Assembly: GCF_000406165.1 (NCBI RefSeq)
Contig: NZ_CM001977.1
Coordinates: 1,289,498 to 1,353,497 of the forward strand
From: Dickeya zeae NCPPB 2538
GTDB lineage: Bacteria; Pseudomonadota; Gammaproteobacteria; Enterobacterales; Enterobacteriaceae
Length of the DNA: 64,000 nt
Direction of reading: 5' to 3'
This document shows positions 52,244-62,062 of the stretch, one piece after another. Positions within the stretch are counted from its first letter, which is position 1, and every line of letters starts with the position of its first letter. The notes below the pieces were generated by a model that ran no database searches, had not been told where the DNA came from, and saw nothing but the letters and a program-made list of their open reading frames with translations. Made by a program: the position numbers and the translations under genes.

Positions 52244-53511
52244 GTGATAAAAAGGCAATAAAGCGCGAAGTTATCTCTCTCTACGTTATCCAGATTTCCA
52301 ACATGCTGCTGCCGCTGGTGACGTTTCCCTACCTTGCCAGAGTGCTGGGGGTGGAGTTCTTCGGAAAACTCAGTTACGCTCAGTCAATCAGTTTTATCGC
52401 GCTGTTTATTGTCGATTTTGGTTTTAACTTTTCTGCTGCCCGAAAGGTCAGCGCTCATGCTGGTAACACGGCAGCGATTAATGTCCTGTATTCGAATGTG
52501 CAGTGTGCCAAGACCGTGTTATTTGTGGTGATGATGGTGGCTGGTACAGTGGTGGACCTGTTAACGGCGCAGTCGAAAATGGACGGTATCCTGTTTTTTA
52601 TCGGACTGGTGTCGTCGTTAAGTTCGTTGTTGTCAGCCGCCTGGTTATTTCAAGGATTGGGGAAAAACTCCCATCTGGCTATCCTGAACCTGATTTTTCG
52701 CGTGCTGGCGCTGGGCCTGATTTTTTTGCTGGTGGCTTCACCAGCGGATATTTATCTGGCAGCACTGATTCAACTGTTTCCCCCAGTGCTGGTTGGGCTG
52801 GTGATTCAGTGCCAGTTGAAACGTCGCGAATCGGTAAGCTGGCAGTTATCTGGTATCAATCGGCAAACCGTGATGGGCGAAATCAAAGAGAGTTTTCACA
52901 ACTTCTCTGCGTCGCTCTTCACGTTGGGGTTCACTTATCTTAACCCCGTTTTCATCAAGTTTCTGTTTGGCGATGCGGCACTGGGCCACTATGCAGTAGC
53001 GGACAGGCTGGCATCCGTATTACGTCAGTTGTATAACCCGATTGTGCAGGGTAATTTCAGCCATATTTGCAGTTTGTACAATCAGCAGGCGTATAGCGCC
53101 ATTCGGGCCCGGTTGAAAAAGGTACTCATGATGTTTTCGTTGCTGACCGGCTGCGCTTTTTTGGGCAATCTGTTGGTGGGCGCGCCGTTAATTCACTGGG
53201 TGTTCGGTAAGGAGTACAATATTAATGCGCTGCTGACCATCATGATAGTCACGCAGTTTGTGATTTCATTGTCGATCATTCTGGTTAATCTGATCATTAT
53301 TCCTGCCGGGTTGAGTCTTTATCTGAAACGCGTCTATTTCGTTGGGCTGCTATGCCACTTTTCCTATCTGTTTTTCTTTGCCGAATGGTGGGGGGTTGCG
53401 GGCGTCGCCGTGGCGGTCGGGGCGACGGAACTTATCATTACCGTACTCTTCTTTGGGATGGTGATGAAAAAGAACACACTGGGTCATCGGATGGCAGATC
53501 TATCCCAATAA
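52240..53511 (+). CDS. wzx: Wzx-type lipid-linked repeat-unit flippase
   Basis: Translocates undecaprenyl-linked repeat units to the periplasmic face. About 423 residues from ATG 52240, overlapping the upstream transferase by ATGA. I count about 12 hydrophobic helices, with the family's N-terminal region YVIQISNMLLPLVTFPYLARVLGVEFFGKLSYAQS and LNPVFIKFLFGDAALGHYAVADRL in the middle. The symbol is by function; Wzx sequences are specific to the unit they move. It is the only polytopic export protein of the cluster apart from WcaJ. Confidence 0.88.
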   Translation: MSDKKAIKREVISLYVIQISNMLLPLVTFPYLARVLGVEFFGKLSYAQSISFIALFIVDFGFNFSAARKVSAHAGNTAAINVLYSNVQCAKTVLFVVMMVAGTVVDLLTAQSKMDGILFFIGLVSSLSSLLSAAWLFQGLGKNSHLAILNLIFRVLALGLIFLLVASPADIYLAALIQLFPPVLVGLVIQCQLKRRESVSWQLSGINRQTVMGEIKESFHNFSASLFTLGFTYLNPVFIKFLFGDAALGHYAVADRLASVLRQLYNPIVQGNFSHICSLYNQQAYSAIRARLKKVLMMFSLLTGCAFLGNLLVGAPLIHWVFGKEYNINALLTIMIVTQFVISLSIILVNLIIIPAGLSLYLKRVYFVGLLCHFSYLFFFAEWWGVAGVAVAVGATELIITVLFFGMVMKKNTLGHRMADLSQ

Positions 53512-53637
53512 GCTAACCCATCAATAGCTATTCCATCAATAATGTAACGACTGTATCAGCATTTAATCATAAACAGGGATAATACCGAGTGTCTGAATGG
53601 AGTCGCTGTTGTCACCCTGTTTTCCCAGGAGAGAGTC

Positions 53638-54474
53638 ATGATAAGAAATGCCATTCTGGTGGTGTTGTACAATAAAGGACTGGAATCATCGGCAACGTTA
53701 CAGACGTTGATTCAACATCCATTTAAACATGTTAAGTTAACTATTCATAATAACGGACCATTTCGTATTTCTGAGGAAGATGCTTTTTTTCTGCGGCTGA
53801 AAACGATTTATGAGCAAGTTGAATTGGTGAATTGCCTGGAGAACAAGCCGTTAAGTCAGGTCTATAATCAATTTATCATGAGTAATCTGCAGGTGGAGCG
53901 ATGGGTCATTCTGGATGATGATACCACCATAAATGAATCCTTCTGGTTCGCGGTAGAACACACCCAGGCAGATATTGAGTGCCCCAGGATTATTTCCAGT
54001 ATTAATTACAAAACCTACTACCCGGTATCCCAAGGGGAGATTGTATTGAATTATCAGGAGTTGGATCCGGCAACGGCGTTTTCTATTGGTTCAGGGCTGA
54101 TTATTCACCGTCGGTTATGGGATGTGTTCGAGCGGCATGGGTTGTCATTATTCGATGAGAACTATGCGCTGTACGGGGTTGATGTCAGCGTGTTTCGTCG
54201 TATACACCGACTGAGCGCAGGTGGCGAAACCTTTTTACTGAAAAGTAGTTGTTATCTGGAACATGCGCTTTCTCGCTCTGAAAAGAAAGAAAGTGAATTT
54301 AGAATAACGGAAAACCTGATTGATTTGGCGGTGTCAGCGCGTCGATATCCCCAGTTTCATTTGTATTACCATCTTGGCTGGCGGTTGTTTAAACAATTTA
54401 TTCGGTTGCGGTTTAAAACGGTTTTGGTTGCCATTCAGGCCTTCTTTCGTGGTAAGCACCCTCGCTGTAGTTAA
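53638..54474 (+). CDS. putative GT2-like glycosyltransferase
   Basis: 278 residues with no family assigned securely. NAILVVLYNKGLESSATLQTLIQ at the N-terminus, a short spacer, ENKPLSQVYNQF and VILDDDTTINESFW (a triple-Asp DXD) point to a GT-A type transferase; SIGSGLIIHRRLW and DENYALYGVDVSVFRRI follow, then a basic helix (FIRLRFKTVLVAIQAFFRGK) that could bind the membrane. AT-rich and separate from its neighbours by 126 and 198 bases. Similar proteins are usually called hypothetical or polysaccharide glycosyltransferase. Confidence 0.65.
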   Translation: MIRNAILVVLYNKGLESSATLQTLIQHPFKHVKLTIHNNGPFRISEEDAFFLRLKTIYEQVELVNCLENKPLSQVYNQFIMSNLQVERWVILDDDTTINESFWFAVEHTQADIECPRIISSINYKTYYPVSQGEIVLNYQELDPATAFSIGSGLIIHRRLWDVFERHGLSLFDENYALYGVDVSVFRRIHRLSAGGETFLLKSSCYLEHALSRSEKKESEFRITENLIDLAVSARRYPQFHLYYHLGWRLFKQFIRLRFKTVLVAIQAFFRGKHPRCS

Positions 54475-54672
54475 TTTTTTATTAATGAATTTATTGATGA
54501 ATAAAATTAATTACTCCTGGTGACAGGCTGAATTACGTCTTCAATCTGAGCCTTATTTTATTCAATAAACTTTAGTAATACCCCTATGCCCAATATGATT
54601 CAGACGCAACGTGTGCACGTCGCTGCTGCCTGAAATATGTGGGTATCACCACCACATTTAGTAAGGTGTGAT

Positions 54673-56100
54673 ATGTCTAACATTATTCCTGTCATTATGG
54701 CTGGTGGCAGTGGTAGCCGATTATGGCCGCTATCCCGAGAATTATTTCCCAAACAGTTTTTGTCACTGGGCGATGAGAGCCAGTACAGCTTATTGCAAAA
54801 TACGCTGGCGCGCTTGCAGGGGGTGCCGTTTCTGGTACAGCAGCGACCACTGGTTATCTGCAATGAGGATCATCGTTTTCTGGTCGCTGAACAGTTGCGC
54901 GAACAGCAACAACTGGGCAGCAACATTATTTTGGAACCCACCGGGCGCAATACCGCGCCGGCAATTGCACTGGCCGCCCACCTGAGCGTTAAAACCGACC
55001 CTGATAGCATTTTGTTGGTATTGGCCGCCGATCATCTGATTAAAAAAACCGAAAATTTCCATCGGGCTGTTCAGCAGGCGTTGCCGTATGCCTGCGAAAA
55101 CAAACTGGTGACGTTTGGTATTGTCCCGACCACGCCGGAAACCGGTTATGGCTATATCAAGACCGGTGAACCACTGTCTGATGGCGGGTTTACGGTCGAT
55201 GAGTTCGTGGAGAAACCCAGTCTGGCAACCGCCGAACGTTACCTGACATCGGGTAAATATTGCTGGAACAGCGGCATGTTTATGTTCCGTGCCGACAAAT
55301 ACCTCAATGAACTGCAACACCATCAACCTGATATTTACGAGTTAACCCGTGTGGCAATGGCACGCAGCCAGCGCGATATGGATTTTATCCGTGTGGAGCC
55401 GCGTGCGTTTAGCGATTGCCCCAATGATTCCATTGATTACGCCGTGATGGAGAAAACGCATGATGCGGTCGTTATCGCCTTTGACGCTGGCTGGAGCGAT
55501 GTGGGGTCGTGGTCGTCCTTGTGGGAGGTATCGCAGAAGGATGAACAGGGCAACGTAACCGTAGGGGATGTCATCACGCTGGATAGCCACAACAACTACG
55601 TTTCTACCTCTGCACCGCTGGTGGCGACCATCGGTATTGATGACGCGATCATCGTCAACACCGGGGATGCATTGCTGGTCGCGGCGAAAGAACGGGCGCA
55701 GGACGTCAAAAAAGTCGTAGAGCGTCTGAAAGCGCAGAACCGACATCAGTTTCGTGACCACACCGAGTCATTTCGTCCCTGGGGTAAGAGCAGCAGCATT
55801 GATGCTGGTGAGCACTATCAGGTGAAAAAACTCACCGTACGGCCAGGGCAGGGCCTGTCGTTACAGCAACATTTTCACCGAGCGGAGCACTGGATCGTGC
55901 TATCGGGTACGGCCAGGGTTCAGGTTGATGACAACACCTATTTTCTGTCGGAAAACCAATCCACGTTTATCCAGCCGGGGGCGGTGCATACGCTGGAAAA
56001 CCCCGGTTTGATTGACCTGGTGATGATTGAGGTGCGTTCAGGCCGTTACCTGGAAGAGGACGACATCGTCCGTTTGCATGACCGTTATGGTCGGGTATAA
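54673..56100 (+). CDS. manC: mannose-1-phosphate guanylyltransferase
   Basis: Makes GDP-mannose from mannose-1-P and GTP. ATG 54673 gives 475 residues (E. coli ManC 478). N-terminal nucleotidyltransferase motif MAGGSGSRLWPLSRELFPKQFL, VDEFVEKPSLATAERYL and WNSGMFMF; the C-terminal part carries the mannose-6-phosphate isomerase-type cupin motif LQQHFHRAEHWIVLSGTARV. Only the last 110 residues are isomerase-like, as in type II enzymes. The frame continues 12 codons upstream but AAGGTG before 54673 fits. Followed 14 bases later by manB. Confidence 0.96.
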   Translation: MSNIIPVIMAGGSGSRLWPLSRELFPKQFLSLGDESQYSLLQNTLARLQGVPFLVQQRPLVICNEDHRFLVAEQLREQQQLGSNIILEPTGRNTAPAIALAAHLSVKTDPDSILLVLAADHLIKKTENFHRAVQQALPYACENKLVTFGIVPTTPETGYGYIKTGEPLSDGGFTVDEFVEKPSLATAERYLTSGKYCWNSGMFMFRADKYLNELQHHQPDIYELTRVAMARSQRDMDFIRVEPRAFSDCPNDSIDYAVMEKTHDAVVIAFDAGWSDVGSWSSLWEVSQKDEQGNVTVGDVITLDSHNNYVSTSAPLVATIGIDDAIIVNTGDALLVAAKERAQDVKKVVERLKAQNRHQFRDHTESFRPWGKSSSIDAGEHYQVKKLTVRPGQGLSLQQHFHRAEHWIVLSGTARVQVDDNTYFLSENQSTFIQPGAVHTLENPGLIDLVMIEVRSGRYLEEDDIVRLHDRYGRV

Positions 56101-56114
56101 AGGGAGAAGGGCAG

Positions 56115-57488
56115 ATGTCCGTATTAACCTGCTTTAAAGCCTATGATATTCGCGGTGAGTTGGGCGTTGAGCTCAACGAAGAGATTGCCTACCGCATTGG
56201 ACGGGCCTATGCCGAGGTTATTCAACCTCAACGTGTCGTTGTCGGGGGCGATGTTCGGCTAACCAGTGAAGCATTGAAACACGCACTGGCCGATGGCCTG
56301 CGCGATGCCGGAGTCGATGTCTACGACATCGGTTTATCCGGTACAGAAGAAGTCTATTTTGCGACGTTTCATTTCGGCATGGATGGCGGTATTGAAGTGA
56401 CCGCCAGCCATAATCCGATTAATTATAACGGCATGAAGCTGGTACGTGCCGGCTCTCAGCCTATCAGCGGCGACAGTGGGCTGACGGATATCCAACGCCT
56501 GGCGCAGGAAAATCGTTTTGCTCCCGTCAATCCTCAGCATCGTGGTCGCTATGAAACATTGGCGATATCGCAACCGTATATCGCGCATCTGATGTCGTAC
56601 ATTAATCCGCGTAACCTGACGCCGATGAAGATCGTCATCAATAGTGGTAATGGAGCTGCAGGTCATGTGGTGGATGCACTGGAGGTGGAGTTAGGTCGCC
56701 ATGGTGCGCCGGTCACCTTCGTCAAGCTCCATCATCAACCGGATGGCGCTTTTCCGAATGGCATTCCTAATCCGCTACTACAGGAATGTCGCGCTGATAC
56801 CGCCCGTGCCGTCGTGGAGCATCAGGCGGATTTCGGTGTGGCGTTTGACGGTGATTTTGACCGTTGCTTCCTGTTTGACCATCAGGGGCGCTTTATCGAA
56901 GGGTATTATATTGTTGGGTTACTGGCGGAGTCGTTCCTTAATAAAGCGCCAGGTTCCACCATTATTCACGACCCACGTCTGACCTGGAACACGGTCGATA
57001 TCGTGACCGGCAAAGGCGGCAATCCGGTGATGTCAAAAACCGGTCATGCCTTTATCAAGGAACGGATGCGTAAGGAAGATGCCATTTATGGCGGTGAAAT
57101 GAGTGCGCATCACTACTTCCGCTCGTTCGCTTATTGTGACTCCGGTATGATTCCGTGGTTGCTGGTGGCGGAGTTGATCAGTGTTCGCGGACAATCGCTG
57201 TCGCAACTGGTGAGTGAGCGTATGCGCGCCTATCCCGCTTCCGGTGAGATCAACTCTCTGCTGGCAGACCCGGCAGCGGCTATAGCGCGTGTGCGCGCTG
57301 CGCTGGAACCACAGGCACTGGCGGTGGATGAAACCGACGGCATCAGTCTGACATTTGCAGACTGGCGTTTCAATTTGCGCAGTTCCAATACTGAACCTGT
57401 GGTGCGGCTTAATGTCGAATCACGACAGGATGTTCGGTTAATGGAAGAAAAAACCCGGACGATTCTGGCGCTGTTGCGTCAGTGTTGA
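56115..57488 (+). CDS. manB: phosphomannomutase
   Basis: Interconverts mannose-6-P and mannose-1-P, feeding manC. The 457 residues match ManB/CpsG (456). Active-site phosphoserine motif VTASHNPINYNGMKLV (about 96-110), metal loop FGVAFDGDFDRCFLFD, sugar-binding GGEMSAHHYF and phosphate loop LRSSNTEPVVRLN are intact. Co-transcribed with manC. Together with rmlBACD it provides two of the sugar donors of the polymer. Confidence 0.96.
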   Translation: MSVLTCFKAYDIRGELGVELNEEIAYRIGRAYAEVIQPQRVVVGGDVRLTSEALKHALADGLRDAGVDVYDIGLSGTEEVYFATFHFGMDGGIEVTASHNPINYNGMKLVRAGSQPISGDSGLTDIQRLAQENRFAPVNPQHRGRYETLAISQPYIAHLMSYINPRNLTPMKIVINSGNGAAGHVVDALEVELGRHGAPVTFVKLHHQPDGAFPNGIPNPLLQECRADTARAVVEHQADFGVAFDGDFDRCFLFDHQGRFIEGYYIVGLLAESFLNKAPGSTIIHDPRLTWNTVDIVTGKGGNPVMSKTGHAFIKERMRKEDAIYGGEMSAHHYFRSFAYCDSGMIPWLLVAELISVRGQSLSQLVSERMRAYPASGEINSLLADPAAAIARVRAALEPQALAVDETDGISLTFADWRFNLRSSNTEPVVRLNVESRQDVRLMEEKTRTILALLRQC

Positions 57489-57593
57489 GGTGATTTCTGG
57501 CACCCTCTTGCAGTTTTCCGCGCTTAGCGGGTGCTGAATCAAGGCGGTGGATGGTATTATCTCTGCCATTCAAGTCACGTTAAGAGTTCCTGA

Positions 57594-58601
57594 ATGAAAT
57601 TTCTTGTTACCGGAGCGGCCGGCTTTATCGGCTTCTTTACCTGTCAGTCACTCTGCGCTGCCGGCCATACGGTGGTGGGGATAGACAACCTCAACAGTTA
57701 CTACGAGGTATCGCTCAAGGAGGCGCGGCTGGCAAAACTGCGCACGCTGGCCGGTTTTCGTTTTGAACGCATTGATATTGCCGATAGTCAGGCAATGGCA
57801 GCGTTGTTCGCGGCGGAAAAATTTGAGCGTGTTATCCATCTTGCGGCGCAAGCCGGGGTGCGGTACTCGCTGGAAAACCCGATGGTGTATGCGGAAAGTA
57901 ACCTGATAGGCCACCTGAATGTACTGGAAGGTTGCCGCCACAGTGGCGTCGGTCATCTGATTTATGCCTCTTCCAGTTCGGTATACGGACTGAACAGCAA
58001 AACACCGTTTGAAACCACCGACTCGACCGATCACCCGATTTCGCTGTATGCCGCGACCAAGAAATCCAACGAACTGATGGCGCATTCCTACTCGCACCTG
58101 TATGACCTGCCGACTACCGGGTTGCGCTTTTTCACGGTGTATGGACCGTGGGGGCGTCCGGATATGGCGTTGTTCAAGTTTACCCGCCGTATTCTGGCTG
58201 GTGAACCGATCGATATCTACAATCAGGGCGATATGTGGCGTGATTTCACCTATGTGACGGATATCGTGGAAGGTGTGTTGCGTGTCGTCGATCAGATACC
58301 GACGCGTCAGGCTGACTGGAAGGTGGAAAGCGGCTCGCCAGCCACCAGTTCTGCACCCTACCGGCTCTACAATATTGGCAACGGTAGCCCGGTGCGGTTG
58401 ATGGATTTCGTCACTGCGTTGGAGTCAGCGTTGGGACGTGAGGCGGTGAAAAACTTCATGCCGATGCAGGCTGGCGATGTTTATCAGACCTATGCCGACA
58501 CCAGCGATCTGTTCGCGGTAACAGGCTATCGGCCGCAAGTCGGGGTGAACGAAGGGGTGCGCGCCTTCGTAGACTGGTATCGGGATTTCTATCAGGCCTG
58601 A
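57594..58601 (+). CDS. UDP-glucuronate 4-epimerase-like SDR enzyme
   Basis: 335 residues of the extended short-chain dehydrogenase family. TGAAGFIGFFTCQ is the NAD-binding motif, HLAAQAGVRYSLENPMVYAESN the conserved block of UDP-glucuronate 4-epimerases, YASSSSVYG the Ser, and SLYAATKKSNE the catalytic Tyr and Lys; RDFTYVTDIVEG and a long C-terminal SGSPATSSAPYRLYNIGNGSPV are also typical (WbnF/Gla-like). It would convert UDP-GlcA made by the next gene, ugd, to UDP-GalA. Family assignment is good; substrate is inferred. Own promoter region of about 100 bases upstream. Confidence 0.82.
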   Translation: MKFLVTGAAGFIGFFTCQSLCAAGHTVVGIDNLNSYYEVSLKEARLAKLRTLAGFRFERIDIADSQAMAALFAAEKFERVIHLAAQAGVRYSLENPMVYAESNLIGHLNVLEGCRHSGVGHLIYASSSSVYGLNSKTPFETTDSTDHPISLYAATKKSNELMAHSYSHLYDLPTTGLRFFTVYGPWGRPDMALFKFTRRILAGEPIDIYNQGDMWRDFTYVTDIVEGVLRVVDQIPTRQADWKVESGSPATSSAPYRLYNIGNGSPVRLMDFVTALESALGREAVKNFMPMQAGDVYQTYADTSDLFAVTGYRPQVGVNEGVRAFVDWYRDFYQA

Positions 58602-58710
58602 ACGACATAAAACGAGATATTACGGCATTAGGCGGCGGACATTTCTGCGGCTTTGCTATGTTCTGTGACGGGTACAGAGTGTTACCCGGTAGGATGAATG
58701 TGGACAGATG

Positions 58711-59877
58711 ATGAAAATTGCAATTGCGGGTACCGGTTATGTTGGCTTGTCCAACGCCATGCTGCTGGCGCAGCATAATGAAGTCGTCGCGGTGGATATC
58801 CTCGCCGAAAAAGTGGACATGCTGAACAAAGGCATCTCCCCGATTGTGGATAAGGAAATCGAAGCGTATCTGCGCAACCCGGCGCTGAATTTTCGTGCCA
58901 CGCTGGATGCTGACTCCGCGTATCGGGGAGCAGAGTTCGTAATTATCGCCACGCCGACAGATTACGATCCGAAAACCAATTACTTCAACACGCGCTCGGT
59001 GGAAGCGGTGATCAGCAAAGTACTGGAAGTGAACCCAGACGCCGTTATGATCATCAAATCTACCATCCCGGTGGGGTATACCGCACAGGTTCGTGAGCAG
59101 TTCGGTACCGAAAATATCATTTTCTCGCCGGAGTTCCTGCGTGAAGGCCGTGCACTGTACGATAACCTGTATCCATCCCGTATTGTGGTGGGGGAACGTT
59201 CTGAACGTGCCGAGCGTTTCGCTCGTCTGCTGGTCGATGGGGCCATCAAGACCAATATTCCGGTGCTGTTTACCGGGTTAACCGAAGCCGAAGCGATCAA
59301 ATTGTTTGCCAATACCTATCTGGCAATGCGTGTGGCCTATTTCAATGAGCTTGATACCTATGCTCAGACATTGGGGTTGGATAGTAAGCAGATTATCGAA
59401 GGTGTTGGGTTGGATCCGCGTATCGGCCAGCACTACAACAACCCGTCGTTTGGTTATGGTGGTTACTGCCTGCCGAAGGACACCAAGCAATTGCTGGCTA
59501 ACTATGAATCCGTGCCGAATAACCTGATTCGGGCGATTGTCGATGCCAACACCACCCGTAAGGATTTCATTGCTGATTCAGTGATTCGACGCGGTCCGAA
59601 AGTGGTGGGGATTTACCGACTGGTGATGAAAACCGGGTCTGATAATTTCCGCGCCTCCGCGATTCAAGGGGTGATGAAGCGAATCAAGGCCAAAGGTATC
59701 GATGTGGTGGTGTATGAACCCGCGTTGAAAGAGTCGGAGTTCTTCCGTTCCCGTGTGATTCATGACCTGGAAGAATTCAAACAGATGTCTGATGTCATTC
59801 TGTCGAACCGAATGGCACCGGAATTGTCTGATGTAATGGAAAAAGTGTATACCCGCGATCTCTTTGGGGCTGATTAG
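58711..59877 (+). CDS. ugd: UDP-glucose 6-dehydrogenase
   Basis: Oxidises UDP-glucose twice to UDP-glucuronate. 388 residues from the second of two adjacent ATGs (58708, 58711), equal to E. coli Ugd. NAD motif IAGTGYVGLSNAMLLAQ, ATPTDYDPKTNYF, KSTIPVGYT, SPEFLREGRALYDNL and GYGGYCLPKDTKQ with the catalytic Cys253 are intact. In E. coli ugd lies downstream of gnd; here it is upstream of galF, next to the UDP-glucuronate epimerase. Confidence 0.97.
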   Translation: MKIAIAGTGYVGLSNAMLLAQHNEVVAVDILAEKVDMLNKGISPIVDKEIEAYLRNPALNFRATLDADSAYRGAEFVIIATPTDYDPKTNYFNTRSVEAVISKVLEVNPDAVMIIKSTIPVGYTAQVREQFGTENIIFSPEFLREGRALYDNLYPSRIVVGERSERAERFARLLVDGAIKTNIPVLFTGLTEAEAIKLFANTYLAMRVAYFNELDTYAQTLGLDSKQIIEGVGLDPRIGQHYNNPSFGYGGYCLPKDTKQLLANYESVPNNLIRAIVDANTTRKDFIADSVIRRGPKVVGIYRLVMKTGSDNFRASAIQGVMKRIKAKGIDVVVYEPALKESEFFRSRVIHDLEEFKQMSDVILSNRMAPELSDVMEKVYTRDLFGAD

Positions 59878-59963
59878 GTGTATTCTGGCGCCAGAAAAAT
59901 CAATGTGGCGCGGTCGTTGCCTCGTCGCGACAAACAGCAGCATGTTTTTTGAGAGAACACGAA

Positions 59964-60863
59964 ATGACAGCATTAAAAGCGATTATCCCCGTTGCCGGCT
60001 TAGGGATGAACTTGTTGCCGGTTACCAAAGCGATTCCGAAAGAGATGCTTCCGCTGGTTGACCGGCCGGTAATCGAAAAGATTGTCAACGAATGCGTTAA
60101 TGCGGGCATTAAAGAGATTGTGCTGGTCACGCACGCCTCTAAAAACGCCATTGAAAACCATTTTGATACCTCTTTCGAGCTGGAGTCGATGCTGGAAGAG
60201 CGCGCCAAACGACAGTTGCTGGCGGAAGTTAAGTCCATTTGCCCGCCGGGCGTGACTATCATGAACGTGCGCCAGGGGCAGACGTTGGGGCTGGGGCACG
60301 CGGTGTCCTGCGCTCACCCGATTGTCGGCAACGCGCCGTTTGTCGTGGTGCTGCCGGATGTGGTGATGGACGACAGCTCCGCTGATCAGTCGAAAGACAA
60401 TCTGGCGCTGCTGATTTCCCGTTTTGAAGAAACCGGCCACAGTCAGGTGCTGGTAAAACACCGCCCGTATGAAGTGTTGCCGGAATACTCCATCGTGGAA
60501 TGCGAGAAGCCGCTGAATCAGGCGGGCGACGCGTCGGCGATCACCTCCATGATCGAGAAACCAGAACTGGCGCCGGTGGAAGGTTCGGACCTGTCCGCGG
60601 TTGGCCGTTATGTGCTGACGGCCGAAGCCTGGCCGATTCTGGAAAACATCGTGGCGGGCGCGTGGGGTCGTATCCAACTGACCGACGCTATCGCTGAGCT
60701 TATCAAAACCCAGCAGGTGGATGCGGTTCAGATGACGGGTCGTAGCTTCAACTGCGGCCGGAAGATGGGATACGTGCAGGCGTTTGTTTCCTACGGCCTG
60801 CGCAACCCAGAACTGGGTGATGCCTTTAAAACCAAAATCAAGGCGTTGCTGGAAAAATATTAA
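59964..60863 (+). CDS. galF: UTP-glucose-1-phosphate uridylyltransferase-like protein GalF
   Basis: 299 residues from ATG 59964; the frame opens five codons upstream. The signature region reads VAGLGMNLLPVTKAIPKEM, where GalU has GLGTRMLPATK: the catalytic Thr-Arg is replaced, as in E. coli GalF (GLGMHMLPATK), which modulates GalU and has little activity alone. GVTIMNVRQGQTLGLGHAV, VVLPDVVMDD, GAWGRIQLTDAIAEL and FNCGRKMGYVQAF are shared with both. It may therefore set UDP-glucose levels for the cluster instead of making it directly. Ends in a clear terminator. Confidence 0.85.
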   Translation: MTALKAIIPVAGLGMNLLPVTKAIPKEMLPLVDRPVIEKIVNECVNAGIKEIVLVTHASKNAIENHFDTSFELESMLEERAKRQLLAEVKSICPPGVTIMNVRQGQTLGLGHAVSCAHPIVGNAPFVVVLPDVVMDDSSADQSKDNLALLISRFEETGHSQVLVKHRPYEVLPEYSIVECEKPLNQAGDASAITSMIEKPELAPVEGSDLSAVGRYVLTAEAWPILENIVAGAWGRIQLTDAIAELIKTQQVDAVQMTGRSFNCGRKMGYVQAFVSYGLRNPELGDAFKTKIKALLEKY

Positions 60864-60877
60864 TTACTGCTTTGAGC

Positions 60878-60907
60878 CCGATAACACACCGGTGTTATCG
60901 GGTTTTC
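60878..60907 (+). terminator. intrinsic terminator after galF
   Basis: CCCGATAACAC (60878-60888) pairs with GTGTTATCGGG (60893-60903), followed by TTTTC. A strong end to the ops-driven cluster before the next transferase gene, which must then have its own promoter. Confidence 0.88.
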
Positions 60908-61043
60908 TTGATAAAGTCCTCAATAATTAGTTGAATTGTTTATTCTATTAGAATTTATTGCGTCATTTTTTTATTATTCGGTTATACGGCAAAGGCTATT
61001 TGGCCAGTGATTGCTGACTTTATTACACACGCATAGCATTAGA

Positions 61044-62033
61044 ATGAAAAAGATAAATAAAATCCTGATGGTCTGCCCGACAGGGTTTGGGACGACCAAA
61101 AATGGACGTGACTTGGCTGAAGCGTTCATTTCTCTGGGGTATGACGTTCAATTGGTGAACAGTGATTGTAGGCCATTGGTTCAGTCGCTAACGCCTAAAT
61201 TTCTGCGTAATAAACTGTTTTCCGAACAGTGCCGCTTCTATTTTAATGAATACTTGCTGAATCAGTGCGCCAGACTGAGGCCGGACATGGTCTTTGCGAT
61301 AAAGCCCGTCAATGTTTTTGCCGAGACGGTCAAGACCATTTCCAATATGGGTATTATGACCTGTAGTTACTGGATTGATGATCCGTTGGATTTCGAACGT
61401 GCGGTAGTGGCTTCGGCACCGTTTGATATTCATTTTACCAACGATCGTGGTTCGGTTGCTAATTATGCACGTCATGGCATTAAAGCCCGACATTTACCCT
61501 CTGCGGTTAACCCGACGCTGTTTTATCCGCTAAAGAAGGCCACACCGCGTTATTCCCTGAGCTTTGTCGGAACTTTTGGCGAGTACCGGCGAAGTATTCT
61601 TAACCAGGTTGTTATGCCGGTTCATGCTTTTGGACCAGGTTGGAAAAAAAACACCCGTGCGGATGAGAGGATTATTCCGATGCCGGAGGTGTTTGGTAAA
61701 AAAACCAATCAGGTATTTAATCACAGCCATATTAATCTGAATGTCCATACCTGGAATGGGGTGGGGACTGCCATGAACCTGCGGTTATTCGAAGTACCTG
61801 CGGCAGGGGGCTTTCTGTTGACGGATAGCGTGGATGAAATTGGTGAGTATTTTACCCCTGGTGTCAATATTGAGACCTGGCACTGTGTTGACGAGTTAAA
61901 TGACAAAATTCGCTTTTATCAGCAAAACGCAGCCGCGCGGGAACGAATCACTACTGCATCCCGCGAGCACGTGCTGAAAAATCATATCTACCGGCAGCGT
62001 TGTCAACAAATTCTGGCTGATATTGCCTGTTGA
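61044..62033 (+). CDS. CgeB-like glycosyltransferase
   Basis: 329 residues from ATG 61044; a TTG start at 61011 would add 11. NKILMVCPTGFGTTKNGRDLAEAF, FAIKPVNVFAETVKTISN, CSYWIDDPLDFERAV and the later GTAMNLRLFEVPAAGGFLLTDSVDEIGEYF resemble the CgeB/DUF3880 plus GT1-type C-terminal domain seen in uncharacterised glycosyltransferases. No good ribosome-binding site before either start. It is the only gene between galF and gnd and is AT-rich at its start, with a terminator on its upstream side. Function beyond transferase fold is unknown. Confidence 0.7.
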   Translation: MKKINKILMVCPTGFGTTKNGRDLAEAFISLGYDVQLVNSDCRPLVQSLTPKFLRNKLFSEQCRFYFNEYLLNQCARLRPDMVFAIKPVNVFAETVKTISNMGIMTCSYWIDDPLDFERAVVASAPFDIHFTNDRGSVANYARHGIKARHLPSAVNPTLFYPLKKATPRYSLSFVGTFGEYRRSILNQVVMPVHAFGPGWKKNTRADERIIPMPEVFGKKTNQVFNHSHINLNVHTWNGVGTAMNLRLFEVPAAGGFLLTDSVDEIGEYFTPGVNIETWHCVDELNDKIRFYQQNAAARERITTASREHVLKNHIYRQRCQQILADIAC

Positions 62034-62062
62034 ATGCCTGTTTGCTGTGTAACAGAAGAGGA

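Noticed and set aside
60000..60677. 225-codon minus-strand frame opposite galF
   Set aside because: Antisense to a well conserved gene; no independent evidence of coding.
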